From Maniola hyperantus (taxonomy: Eukaryota > Arthropoda > Insecta > Lepidoptera > Nymphalidae): a stretch of DNA of 64,000 bases. The translations under genes were made by a program, and so were the position numbers. This document shows positions 10,831 to 20,334 of the stretch, piece after piece. The notes below the pieces were generated by a model, which was not told the origin of the DNA, made no database searches, and was given only the letters and a program-made list of their open reading frames with translations. The stretch's first letter is position 1. The number at the start of each line of letters is the position of its first letter. The DNA is taken from assembly GCF_902806685.2 (NCBI RefSeq), contig NC_048556.1, positions 2,108,001-2,172,000 of the forward strand. Reading direction: 5' to 3'.

Positions 10831-11169
10831 GAAGTATTCTGATTTCTGTGATAGTAGGAAACCCCCTCCCGGATGCTTCCCAGACGCTATCCAAACTAGG
10901 ACAAATCCGGGGAAACCCGGCAGGATGGCAACCCTAGTCTTGACACACGTGCAGGACCGGCCGCTGTGCGAACGAGACAGGACACCAGCTGTCCCGCTCT
11001 AAAGTGCAATGACTATCCTATGGTGGATACGGTTCGTTGAGTAACCGCACACTTGCGTTTCGCGTTACATAAGTATTGTTTACTATTGTAATCACACGTG
11101 ATACAATATGTATTGCTATTATTGGATCATCTCGTGATTTATAATTAATGGGTATTTTCTAATACTAGC

Positions 11170-11511
11170 TTATCGGATCGCATGGCGATACGACATCGCA
11201 TCGCAATTCGATGCGTTGACGCAAAAATTTCATCGCTTACGGCATTGTACGAGAAAACTCTGAGCATCAATTTCTAGTGAGCCATGGACCGCACTACACG
11301 TATCCTACTTCTAATTGCGTTAAGACGCATCAAGAAAAACACACACAGCACAGAATAACACACAGAGAGGTGTGGACACCTACTGACCGAGAATACGTCG
11401 TCGCATCGGAAATTTGTACGGTGCGGCACCGCATCGGAAATTTGCAGAGTGCATTGTGCGATTGTCGATTTTTACAACCTGGCGCCGCATCGCAGTGCTG
11501 TGGTCTCAGAC
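11170..11511. other. GC-rich segment flanking the Harbinger elements
   Basis: Dense in GCATCG/CGATGC words such as 'catcgcatcgcaattcgatg', resembling Harbinger subterminal sequence, but no clean termini are visible. The ORFs here are by-products of high GC. Confidence 0.4.
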
Positions 11512-11512
11512 T

Positions 11513-11833
11513 TAGAGCGGGGGCACACGATGCGTTGCGGCGGCGTTGCGGCGTCGGAGCGGTGTCGCTGCGTCGTCTTACATAGAAATATCTGTGGCAT
11601 GTCACACGATGCGCTCCGGCGCCGCACCGGACTTGCAACCACCGAGACGAGGCGGGGAGGGACGAATGCGTTGCGACGTCGCGTCGGAGCGGCACCGCTG
11701 TTGTTTTTATTAACATACTGTGCAACGCTGCTACGGCACCGCTGCGACATAACAACGTTGCGGCGCCGCACCGCTCGTGTGCTCGCTGATACGGTGAAAT
11801 CTTTGCGGTGCGGCGCCGCAACGCATCGTGTTA
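11513..11833. mobile_element. Harbinger-like MITE, right end interrupted
   Basis: Preceded by TTA, it starts GAGCGGGGGCACACGATGCG. ACACGATGCGTTGCGGCG (11,525-11,542) is exactly mirrored at 11,814-11,831. An internal 'accgagacgaggcggg' resembles 'cccgagacgaagcggg' at about 11,970 inside the autonomous element. The right terminus lies where the full-length Harbinger inserted at TTA 11,831-11,833, so it is split between there and 15,085. The overlapping ORFs on both strands are compositional. Confidence 0.55.
11831..11833. repeat. target-site duplication TTA (left)
   Basis: Identical to 15,082-15,084 at the right border of the Harbinger element. Confidence 0.85.
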
Positions 11834-12132
11834 GAGCCAGTCCACACGGCGCGTTGCGTCAGCGTTGCGTCGACGCAGCGCTACCACTGCGTTGTTTTAC
11901 ATACAAATAACCAAGGTGTTCACACGGCGCGCTGCGTCGTCGCAACGCACACATGACGGACAGCAGCCCCCGAGACGAAGCGGGAGGGGGTGTACTCGTG
12001 CGACGTCGGAGCGTCAGCGCTCAGTTGCTTGTGCGTTGACAGAGAGGATACACGGAAGCTCATTTCGTTTTACGTTTACGTTTTTGTATTTAGTTTTATT
12101 TGCAGGGTAATTAGTTTTATTTGCAGGGTAAA

Positions 12133-12319
12133 ATGAATACCATTGAAGAAATTGACATAGATTACTTGATTACATTGATACAGGAAAGGGAAATTATATG
12201 GGACAAGTCAAACGTAGATTTTAAAAATAAAAATTTAAAAACAAAAGCCTGGGAAGACATATCAAAAGTTTTATTTCCTGATTACGAGAATTTCACAGCT
12301 GAACGAAAAAATAAAGTTG
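12133..12319 (+). CDS. Harbinger MADF-BESS protein, exon 1 (MADF N-terminal half)
   Basis: The ATG at 12,133 starts MNTIEEIDIDYLITLIQERE. The preceding ttgcag could be a 5'UTR splice acceptor; that segment is tandemly duplicated just upstream. Residues 10-62 hold the first part of a MADF (Myb/SANT-like) DNA-binding domain, with Trp23 and Trp40 in conserved places. The exon ends at donor gtgagt (12,320) after KNKV plus one base. Joined to 13,786-14,399 it gives 801 nt, 266 residues plus stop. PIF/Harbinger elements are known to encode such a second protein, which helps the transposase bind the element ends and enter the nucleus. The open frame past the donor is intron. Confidence 0.85.
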
Positions 12320-12359
12320 GTGAGTTCACAGTACAGATATTTATGTTTTTTTTATTTAA

Positions 12360-12576
12360 GAGGGCTTTCAAGATTTTCTTGCACCGCCAATTCCGCGATC
12401 AGTACAAAATTAATATCTCGACACTCTAAAATTTTAAAACTTAGGGAATTTAGATTAGCGTGAGTACTATTTTATTACTTAGCTCAAAACTAACCTAGAC
12501 TACGCTGAGTAGGTATAAAATATTATTTTTTTACTGATCGCGGAATTGGCGGTGCAAGAAAATCTTGAAAACCCTC
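12360..12576. repeat. hairpin MITE nested in the Harbinger element
   Basis: Arms of about 45 bp: 'gagggctttcaagattttct' and 'gcaccgccaattccgcgatc' at the left are mirrored at the right. It sits in the MADF intron, 9 bp beyond the transposase stop codon. On the minus strand it offers AATAAA (12,471-12,476), so it may supply the transposase poly(A) signal (inference). No clear target duplication. Confidence 0.7.
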
Positions 12577-12585
12577 ATAATACAA

Positions 12586-13465
12586 TTATACCTTATTTAG
12601 CTGCCAAGGCAGAGTTCCTCTAGTCATAAAATAGGTCGCATATTGCTGTCTTATGACATTCGGTGCTGTCTGTTCTTCATGTACGGGTTGTATTGGGAGA
12701 AATTCATCAACACTTATAGCAAATTTATCTCTTTGTCTAAAACCATCTCGATCAGCGACAAAATTGTGTAATACACAACATGCTTTTATAATGTCAGTAG
12801 CGAAGTCATAGGACACGTCTATCGGTCTGTGAAAAATGCGCCATTTGTTAGCCATAATCCCAAAAGCGCATTCGACATATCTTCTGGCTCTGCTTAGACG
12901 GTAATTGAAAACCTTTTGTTGTAAGTCGAGATTTTGACCGCCATATGGACGCATAATATGTTTGCTCAGTCCAAAAGCTTCGTCACCCACAAATACATAC
13001 GGGGTTGGTATATTGCTACCAGAGAGTGGCTGGGGTTGAGGTAGTGGTAAGTTGTTGTTAATCATTAGCTCGTACAGTTTAGAATTTTGTAATATGGTTG
13101 AATCGCATTCTTTTCCGTATGCACCGATGTCGACAAATACGAATTTGTAATTTGAATCCACAATAGCTAGCAACACAATCGAAAAAAAGGCTTTATAATT
13201 AAAAAAAAGTGAGCCACTATTTGCAGGATTACACACGCGGATATGTTTGCCGTCGATGGCACCAACACATTGAGGAAAATTTGCCTTTACATCAAAACCC
13301 CTCGCTATTGTTTGGAAACTTTCAGTTGTCAGTTCAGGGATGTTGTCTCGAAGAAGATTGGTCCATATAGCACGACAAACTCTTTGTATTATATATGCAA
13401 TAGTAGATTTTCCCCGTTTGAATTTGAAATGTAAATCAGTTATTGAATTTCCACTTCCTAGGTAT
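12586..13465 (-). CDS. PIF/Harbinger DDE transposase, exon 2 (catalytic)
   Basis: This carries residues 101-392 of the transposase; residue 100 is split across the junction. The family is DDE_Tnp_4/HARBI1-like. The catalytic triad reads Asp171 (GAIDGKHIRV), Asp261 (VFVGDEAFG) and Glu298 (YVECAFGIMANKWRIF), each in the expected context. The YGGQNLDLQQKVFNYRLSRA stretch and the helical CCVLHNF segment are also typical. The minus-strand acceptor is ttttcttttcag. There is no stop or frameshift. It cuts element DNA at the inverted repeats and joins it to TWA targets. The exon lies wholly inside the MADF intron of the other strand. An upstream in-frame Met at 13,554 is intronic. Confidence 0.92.
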
Positions 13466-13530
13466 CTGAAAAGAAAATAATTATTATAATATGCATTTAT
13501 GAGATAGATAGATACCCGAAAAAAAATACT

Positions 13531-13719
13531 GACATATTCAGACATCGATAGCAAATAACTTTCTCTATGTAACCAATTAATTCTGGAATCGCGAAAAAAA
13601 TAGCAGCTGTTGCATACATTTTGATTCAGTAGGTATTGCTTTTTGTATGTAACAGCTGTTATATTTTCACGATTCCAGAGTCGGTCACATAGTGTTTGTT
13701 AACGATATCTGAATATGTC
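13531..13719. repeat. 189-bp imperfect palindrome in both Harbinger introns
   Basis: Outer arms 'tgacatattcagacatcg' and 'tctgaatatgtca'; inner arms 'ttctggaatcgcg' with 'agcagctgttgcatac' and their mirrors. It is intronic for both genes. It could be a nested MITE or a structural element of the transposon. Confidence 0.6.
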
Positions 13720-13785
13720 ATTAAATTTTATCGAGAAATTCACTATGTATAAATTATTAAATCATGTTTACTATTGGTTTTGCAG

Positions 13786-14399
13786 GTAATGATTTAATAA
13801 AAAAATGGAGAAGTGTAAAAGATAATTACTTCAGATATTCAAAAAAATTAAAAGAAGCATCAAAATCGGGCTCGGGCGCTACGAAACTGAAGAAGTATCA
13901 TTTATACAATCAACTCCTTTTTTTGAGAAAAGTGGAACAAAATGCCACCGAATCTAGCTTAGACTCGCCTAGAGAAATCAACAATGAATCTACGTCTACA
14001 AATGATGACATTACCACAGACAACACTCCGCGCTATGTTCCAGTCGCGCGCAAAAGGGCAATGCAAATGGATGAGTTTGAAAGAGAAGGACTAAAACTTC
14101 TCAAGGAGCCGGAAAATCGCCATATGTCCTTTTTCAGAGCTATATTGCCATCTATTCAAGAATTTTCCGACCGAGAAACTCTCCGTTTCCAAAGTAAAGT
14201 TATACAAATTATAGATGAAATGCGGTATGGACAAACATCATCATATGTGAGTGGCCCATCAACGTCTCACCAACCACCATATGGGTATCAAACAGCAAAT
14301 TTTCAAAGTACATACATTTCTGATTTTAATAATTCAATTACATCTCCAGAAACATCTCAAGCAAGTGAAGAAACTGAATACGATTTTTCTAATTTGTAA
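13786..14399 (+). CDS. Harbinger MADF-BESS protein, exon 2
   Basis: The acceptor is ttggttttgcag (ends 13,785); the junction completes the Gly63 codon and continues NDLIKKWRSVKDNYFRYSKK, finishing the MADF domain at about residue 110 (LYNQLLFLRKV). After a polar linker, residues 176-208 (MSFFRAILPSIQEFSDRETL and following) resemble a BESS motif, which mediates protein-protein contact in MADF-BESS proteins. The C-terminus is Ser/Thr/Tyr-rich and disordered-looking. The stop is at 14,397. The exon sits inside the intron of the opposite-strand transposase. A short ORF at 14,251 in another frame is a shadow. Confidence 0.85.
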
Positions 14400-14413
14400 T
14401 TACTGGATGATAT

Positions 14414-14537
14414 CTCTCTTAAATAATGTCTAAATTTAAAATTATGACAATTGCTGATTATTTGTGAGTTGATTACTCTCTTAAATAATGTCTAAATTTA
14501 AAATTATGACAATTGCTGATTATTTGTGAGTTGATTA
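14414..14537. repeat. 62-bp tandem duplication downstream of the MADF stop
   Basis: 'ctctcttaaataatgtc' to 'gattatttgtgagttgatta' occurs twice with a 62-bp period. An ATTAAA follows at about 14,541 as a possible poly(A) signal. Confidence 0.8.
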
Positions 14538-14599
14538 CTAATTAAACAAACCAAAAAAACTGTTATATTTTTATTACTTAAATATATTTATATAGTTAC

Positions 14600-14898
14600 C
14601 TTAAAGTGATTCCCAGCATTTCTACTGGTTCCACTGGATTCCTCATATTAGTATAGTTTTTTCGTATGTGTGGTTCTAAGGACTTCAATAAACATTCGAA
14701 GCTGGATACACTCATTCTAAAAAAATTATAAAACTTCTTTTCGTCTAATAGCAACTCCCGATATTCTAAAAAAAAAAACTGTCCATCACGATTTCTTAAT
14801 GAAATGAAAGGACTGATCCAGTACCGTCTTGTGATCTTGCGTCGATTTCGGCGGTGACGTAGTAATAGGAGCAATGCTAGACGTCTTTTCCGATCCAT
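14600..14898 (-). CDS. PIF/Harbinger DDE transposase, exon 1 (N-terminal)
   Basis: The ATG at 14,898 starts MDRKRRLALLLLLRHRRNRR. Residues 1-99 plus two bases of codon 100 are encoded. FFRMSVSSFECLLKSLEPHI is the recognisable N-terminal helix block of HARBI1-type transposases and precedes the splice. The donor is AG|gtaact; joining to 13,465 restores Arg100-Tyr101 (ITLR-YLGSG). Exons total 1,179 nt, exactly 393 codons with stop. The Arg-rich start could be a nuclear localisation signal (inference). The intron (13,466-14,599) contains MADF exon 2. Confidence 0.88.
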
Positions 14899-15081
14899 GA
14901 TTTGCTATAGACTGACTGCGAATTTTTTTCAAAATACTTGCCGCAACTGTGCGTCGCCGCTGCGCCGACGGAACGTTGACTGCGTCATAGTAACGCTGCA
15001 GCGCCCGTGTGGCCGGCTATGCGTCAAAATATTTGCGTTGCGACGACGCAACGCAACGCAACGCGCCGTGTGGACACGCTC

Positions 15082-15084
15082 TTA
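15082..15084. repeat. target-site duplication TTA (right)
   Basis: Matches 11,831-11,833. Confidence 0.85.
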
Positions 15085-15465
15085 GGCTGTAGCTAAAGTA
15101 GGTCCACACAATTCTGTCTCAGTGCGCAGGCCAGAAGTTTTTTATTCGATGCGTAACACAGGTGTTTCTAGATCCTACGTTACTACTATACACACTATTA
15201 TTATTATTTATATTTTCAACTATCATTTGCAGTCTTTATTGTGGTATGGATTTTTCTTTGCGTGATTACTTGTTGCAGTATAGAATACCTACTGGTTTTA
15301 TTACTATGTACCTACTGCCTAGAAGGTATTTAGTACCTAGCTAGCTAGTAGGTATTAAGTATAAGTAACTAAGTGATTAATTATTATTGTTTATTAATAC
15401 CGGCAACTTTATTGCTTTGTATTCTACTGCTTACGGTCTAATTAACTATTAATTATTATTATTAA

Positions 15466-15540
15466 TTGATGACCGCGACTTCGTCCGCGTGGACTTCTAC
15501 GTCCCGTGGGAACTCTTTGATTTTCCGAAGATGACTTCAG
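15466..15540 (-). repeat. family B fragment
   Basis: 'gcgacttcgtccgcgtgg' and 'cgtgggaactctttgatttt'; the remainder is missing. Confidence 0.6.
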
Positions 15541-15796
15541 AGTTTTTTTAGCATAGTAGCACACGTAGGTAGTATCTGATAAATGAATACTTATAATTAA
15601 GGATCACGGAAAATAACTAATCCTATTTCACCACCTGACATCGCTTGCGGTACTTTGATTTGCTAATACGTGTGTAATTCTAATAATGAACGGGTTAGGG
15701 CTTAGGATAAGATAATGAGGGGTCTAAAGGACCTATGTATGTAATTTCTTAGCGTTTCATTGCGAGACGAATGTACTACGGTCTACGGCTGTACCT
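15541..15796. other. unassigned spacer
   Basis: No recognisable gene or repeat. Confidence 0.4.
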
Positions 15797-16003
15797 ACTT
15801 ATGTGATTGGTTACAAAAAAATAATACTTATGTGATTGGTTACAAAAAAATAATACTTATGTGATTGGTTACAAATAAATAATACTTATGTGATTAGTTA
15901 CAAAAAAATAATAGGTACTTATGTGATTGGTTACAAAAAAATAATACTTATGTAATTGGTTACAAAAAACAATACCTATGTGATTGGTTACAAAAAAATA
16001 ATA
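15797..16003. repeat. 29-bp tandem repeat, about 7 copies
   Basis: The monomer is ACTTATGTGATTGGTTACAA followed by AAAAATAAT. Copies differ by single substitutions and small indels; one has an extra 'aggt'. Confidence 0.95.
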
Positions 16004-16034
16004 TAGAAAATGATTTTGAACAACTTCTCTCGTA

Positions 16035-16170
16035 AGAAAAACATTTCTTTAAAACGTTGGGGTCCCAAGGTGCCGGAATGGCGACCTCGCACCGAAAGAC
16101 GCAGAGTTGGAAGACCCCACAAGGTGGACGGACGACATCAGACGAGTCGCAGGGAGCCGCTGGATTCATT
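16035..16170 (+). pseudogene. RTE-clade LINE C-terminal fragment
   Basis: 'cgttggggtcccaaggtgc', 'gaatggcgacctcgcaccg' and 'agccgctggattca' encode the broken WRPRTERRRVGRP and DDIRRVA region seen at 1,843. It starts directly after the 29-bp satellite. Confidence 0.75.
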
Positions 16171-16971
16171 TGGCCTTATTTTATGTAAAATTATATTATC
16201 TGTAACGCTGTTGATTACAAATAAATGAATAAAATAAAAATGAAGAAACAATAAATGGCAAATCGCTAAGATCAATCCGAAATTACATAAACAAACTTTC
16301 ATCACTAACCTTAGTAAAAGAATCCAATAAAATAAAAGCTCTAAACTTCAATAGACACTTGGTTTCAATATAAACAAGGCTATGGCATTAAACACTTGGC
16401 CACTATAAAACGGTCAGTTTATGACCCCCATAAATCAAGCATCGATGGGAGATAAGCTGCGTCAACTATGGTGTATATACTCTGTAGTCCAGAGATAGAG
16501 ATCATTGTTACTTTGAAATCATTTTCATTTGGGGAAATTATTTTTTCCTCACAGGGATTTCACCTCACAGGTAATTTTTACGGAAAGTGATTTTTTTAAT
16601 TCTCGCACTTCGTTTGCTACGTTAATTTAAATAGGAATTTATGATCACGATCAATAACGCTAAAAATATTTCACAGACAGTTTTTCACGGAAAATAAATT
16701 TTCTCACTTTATTGTAAGTGTGAAAACGTTTTCTACATTTTCTATGTTTTCTCTTTCTATTATTTTCACTCGGATACTCTTCTTAGCTCGGGCGGGACCA
16801 ATGACTTTGCAGGCGTGAAATTAAAAAAATAAAGCGGGAATAAATGTAGAACATAATATTGAAATATTGTGATATTTTGCTTCGTGATTTTTCACAGGCT
16901 CAGCTAGCTAGTGCTTAGATATATGAAAAGGATTTTCACATGCTATCTGTGAAATAGTCCATCTCTAGTAG
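16171..16971. other. AT-rich spacer with 'ttcacagg' words
   Basis: Words like 'ttcacagg' and 'tcacagggatttcacctcac' recur at 16,548-16,910, but there is no ordered repeat or gene. Confidence 0.4.
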
Positions 16972-16979
16972 GTATATAC

Positions 16980-18485
16980 TAGAGGTGTCAAATACAGGTT
17001 CATGTGTGTATCACAATATTATCACGTGTTACAGACAAATATTTAATAATTATTAACGTTACATTATTTTGTTACAAAAAAATATTGCTTGAACCGTGAG
17101 GCGCAAGCAGAAAAATGGGTGCAAGCGATTTTCGACCTTATTGGCATACGTCAGAAAACAGCATTTTAGCAATCTATGAATTATACTGAGCAAGAATATG
17201 ACAAAAAACAACTTTCTCATAACCGTCAATAAGGTCGAGATTTGCTTGCACCGATTTCACCATGAGGCGCAAGCAGATAAATGGGTGCAAGCGATTTCCG
17301 ACCTTATTGACATAAGGAACAACATTTTAACAATCTATGAATGATACCTACTGAAATAGAATATGACAAAAAACAACTTTCTCATAACCGTCAATAAGGT
17401 CGAGAACTAGGGTATAGCTTGTATTTAACTCGATTGATTTAAATTTTAAATTTTACTCTTAATAGGTACCCAATCCATACCTTCGCGACAGGTCGAAATG
17501 GCAATCGGGGAGGGAATGCCCCGCACACCCGCACGGCCCCTGTGCTAACCCAGTGCGGGCGAGCGAGGGTGACGTGCGGGTGTGCGGGGTGTCACCCCCG
17601 CCTCATACCCCGATTGCCATCTCAACCTGTCGCGGACTACAGTACCTAGTACCTACCTATGTATGTAAAAATAAAAACAAGTAGAACGATAAAGCAATGT
17701 CAAGTAGATACCTACAATACAATAGGTAGGTAAGTTTACCTAGTTACCTATAAAAAAATCTTTTTAGTAGGTAACTACTATATTTATTATCATACATTTC
17801 TACATATTTATTATCATACGAATTATAAAATGATGATGATGATTTCTAAAAAGAACAATACCACTTCACGTACCTAACCTATTACCTATAATACTTAAAT
17901 GTATGATAATACCTACACTTTGAAAAACATTTTCTCATACGATTTATAAAATGACGCAAGTATTTCCAAAAAGAACAAATCTACTATAATAGATATTATT
18001 AACGCGCGACACAAATCTATCACAACACAAAAATGTACCTAATCTACATTATTTTGCCTAATCTACATTACAATTATTCGCATTAAATATTTATCGACAC
18101 TCAAGTTCACAAATAAATAAATCTGCATTCAAAATGTATTACGAAACAAACAAAATGATAAAAATACTAGCCGCATACTCGTATCATCACAGTCAACATG
18201 TAACAGGCCAATACGAAAATTCGATGTAATAATTATTCACCGTCGAGTCGCGACGATATTTGTATTCAGCTGTACCTAATATATTTTATTCTAATATCGT
18301 CGCTCGGTCGCGCCGCGCGCGTATCAAAGATTGAACGCCTGAGTTATTTTTTAGGAAGGATTTTCTCAAATTTTCACTACTTATTATATATTGTATTCAA
18401 TTTTGTTTTAATCTAAAAACGAATATCTTGAATACATTTATATATTTAATAAATTTATTAGGTACATTATTTTTTGACACCTCTA
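16980..18485 (+). mobile_element. hAT-like non-autonomous element, left copy (1,506 bp)
   Basis: The ends are TAGAGGTGTCAAA and the mirrored TTTGACACCTCTA. Flanks are gtatatac (16,972-16,979) and gtgtcaaa (18,486-18,493), which do not match each other but match the partner copy in exchanged order. The interior holds a two-fold ~150-bp tandem block (about 17,094-17,405; 'gaggcgcaagcaga' with 'cgaccttattg') and a complete MITE-3 (17,484-17,634). There is no transposase ORF. TIR type and 8-bp flanks suggest hAT. Confidence 0.85.
17484..17634. repeat. MITE-3, complete palindromic copy
   Basis: 'cgcgacaggtcgaaatggca' at the left is mirrored by 'attgccatctcaacctgtcg' at the right. The core is GC-rich ('gcgggcgagcgagggtgacg'), a strong local GC peak. 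Ends recur at 7,033, 8,495, 10,478, 18,648 and 36,775. Confidence 0.8.
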
Positions 18486-18828
18486 GTGTCAAACTTCGTA
18501 ACTTTAGCTGCCAGTCGCGAGCCTATTGTATAAATTTGGAGTGTGCACTAAAATTTAGAGTCTTGAAATTTAAAATTTATGTTCCGTCCCTTTTTAACAA
18601 AAAGATGCGGATAGTCTAAATTTAGTTTAGAGAAAAACAAGAGAATCAGGTGCGGGGCGTTCCCACCCCGATTGCCATCTCGACCTGTCGCGTATTATAG
18701 GTACCCACTCGAAAAAGCCTAACAAAACTATTCACTCAAGCAAATAATAAAAAAAGACCTGCCCTAACACTAATTGCCACATTAAACTAAACGTGTCTTA
18801 TCTTAACAAACTCTATGATAGTATATAC
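18486..18828. other. spacer between inverted hAT copies, probably inverted
   Basis: It begins with gtgtcaaa and ends with gtatatac, the two exchanged 8-bp flanks. It holds a family F copy (about 18,486-18,640; 'gccagtcgcgagcctattgt') and a MITE-3 end at about 18,648-18,703. A 63-codon ORF upstream of it runs across the element border and is not a gene. Confidence 0.7.
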
Positions 18829-20334
18829 TAGAGGTGTCAAAAAATAATGTACCTAATAAATTTATTAAATATATAAATGTATTCAAGATATTCGTTTTTA
18901 GATTAAAACAAAATTGAATACAATATATAATAAGTAGTGAAAATTTGAGAAAATCCTTCCTAAAAAATAACTCAGGCGTTCAATCTTTGATACGCGCGCG
19001 GCGCGACCGAGCGACGATATTAGAATAAAATATATTAGGTACAGCTGAATACAAATATCGTCGCGACTCGACGGTGAATAATTATTACATCGAATTTTCG
19101 TATTGGCCTGTTACATGTTGACTGTGATGATACGAGTATGCGGCTAGTATTTTTATCATTTTGTTTGTTTCGTAATACATTTTGAATGCAGATTTATTTA
19201 TTTGTGAACTTGAGTGTCGATAAATATTTAATGCGAATAATTGTAATGTAGATTAGGCAAAATAATGTAGATTAGGTACATTTTTGTGTTGTGATAGATT
19301 TGTGTCGCGCGTTAATAATATCTATTATAGTAGATTTGTTCTTTTTGGAAATACTTGCGTCATTTTATAAATCGTATGAGAAAATGTTTTTCAAAGTGTA
19401 GGTATTATCATACATTTCAGTATTATAGGTAATAGGTTAGGTACGTGAAGTGGTATTGTTCTTTTTAGAAATCATCATCATCATTTTATAATTCGTATGA
19501 TAATAAATATGTAGAAATGTATGATAATAAATATAGTAGTTACCTACTAAAAAGATTTTTTTATAGGTAACTAGGTAAACTTACCTACCTATTGTATTGT
19601 AGGTATCTACTTGACATTGCTTTATCGTTCTACTTGTTTTTATTTTTACATACATAGGTAGGTACTAGGTACTGTAGTCCGCGACAGGTTGAGATGGCAA
19701 TCGGGGTATGAGGCGGGGGTGACACCCCGCACACCCGCACGTCACCCTCGCTCGCCCGCACTGGGTTAGCACAGGGGCCGTGCGGGTGTGCGGGGCATTC
19801 CCTCCCCGATTGCCATTTCGACCTGTCGCGAAGGTATGGATTGGGTACCTATTAAGAGTAAAATTTAAAATTTAAATCAATCGAGTTAAATACAAGCTAT
19901 ACCCTAGTTCTCGACCTTATTGACGGTTATGAGAAAGTTGTTTTTTGTCATATTCTATTTCAGTAGGTATCATTCATAGATTGTTAAAATGTTGTTCCTT
20001 ATGTCAATAAGGTCGGAAATCGCTTGCACCCATTTATCTGCTTGCGCCTCATGGTGAAATCGGTGCAAGCAAATCTCGACCTTATTGACGGTTATGAGAA
20101 AGTTGTTTTTTGTCATATTCTTGCTCAGTATAATTCATAGATTGCTAAAATGCTGTTTTCTGACGTATGCCAATAAGGTCGAAAATCGCTTGCACCCATT
20201 TTTCTGCTTGCGCCTCACGGTTCAAGCAATATTTTTTTGTAACAAAATAATGTAACGTTAATAATTATTAAATATTTGTCTGTAACACGTGATAATATTG
20301 TGATACACACATGAACCTGTATTTGACACCTCTA
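18829..20334 (-). mobile_element. hAT-like non-autonomous element, right copy (inverted, 1,506 bp)
   Basis: Reverse complement of 16,980-18,485, the same length, nearly identical by eye. One substitution is visible: 'atacatttcagtatt' here against the mirror of 'aatacttaaatgtat' near 17,891. It has the same 13-bp ends and the same internal MITE-3 (19,680-19,830). Flanks are gtatatac (18,821-18,828) and tttgacac (20,335-20,342). Confidence 0.85.
19680..19830. repeat. MITE-3 in the right hAT copy
   Basis: Mirror image of 17,484-17,634, carried with the host element rather than inserted independently. Confidence 0.8.

Larger units (their letters stand above)
10227..10936. mobile_element. non-autonomous hAT-like element (710 bp)
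   Basis: The termini are TAGGGTTGCCATC and its complement GATGGCAACCCTA. The flanks are ctcttgac (10,219-10,226) and gtcttgac (10,937-10,944), an 8-bp duplication with one mismatch. An 8-bp duplication plus a YAGGGTTGCC-type end is the known hAT signature. There is no transposase. The interior has been colonised by a MITE-1 fragment (10,377-10,470) and a split MITE-3 (10,478-10,830). Subfamily is not determined. Confidence 0.8.
11834..15081. mobile_element. apparently intact autonomous PIF/Harbinger transposon (3,248 bp)
   Basis: The left end GAGCCAGTCCACACGGCGCG and the mirrored right end GAGCGTGTCCACACGGCGCG form terminal inverted repeats of about 23 bp, extended by GC-rich GTTGCGTC-type subterminal repeats. 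The flanks are TTA at 11,831-11,833 and TTA at 15,082-15,084, the 3-bp TWA duplication typical of PIF/Harbinger. Inside are two convergent spliced genes: a MADF-BESS protein (+) and a DDE transposase (-). Each gene has one intron, and each intron holds the main exon of the other gene. Both reading frames are open. Nested palindromes lie at 12,360-12,576 and 13,531-13,719. Confidence 0.9.

Noticed and set aside
11330..12110. Several overlapping ORFs of 80-163 codons on both strands
   Set aside because: They lie in GC-rich Harbinger/MITE termini, overlap each other in all frames, are Arg/Cys-rich and show no domain.
16980..20334. Single giant foldback transposon
   Set aside because: Each arm has its own complete pair of 13-bp ends, and the 8-bp flanks fit two separate insertions followed by an inversion better.
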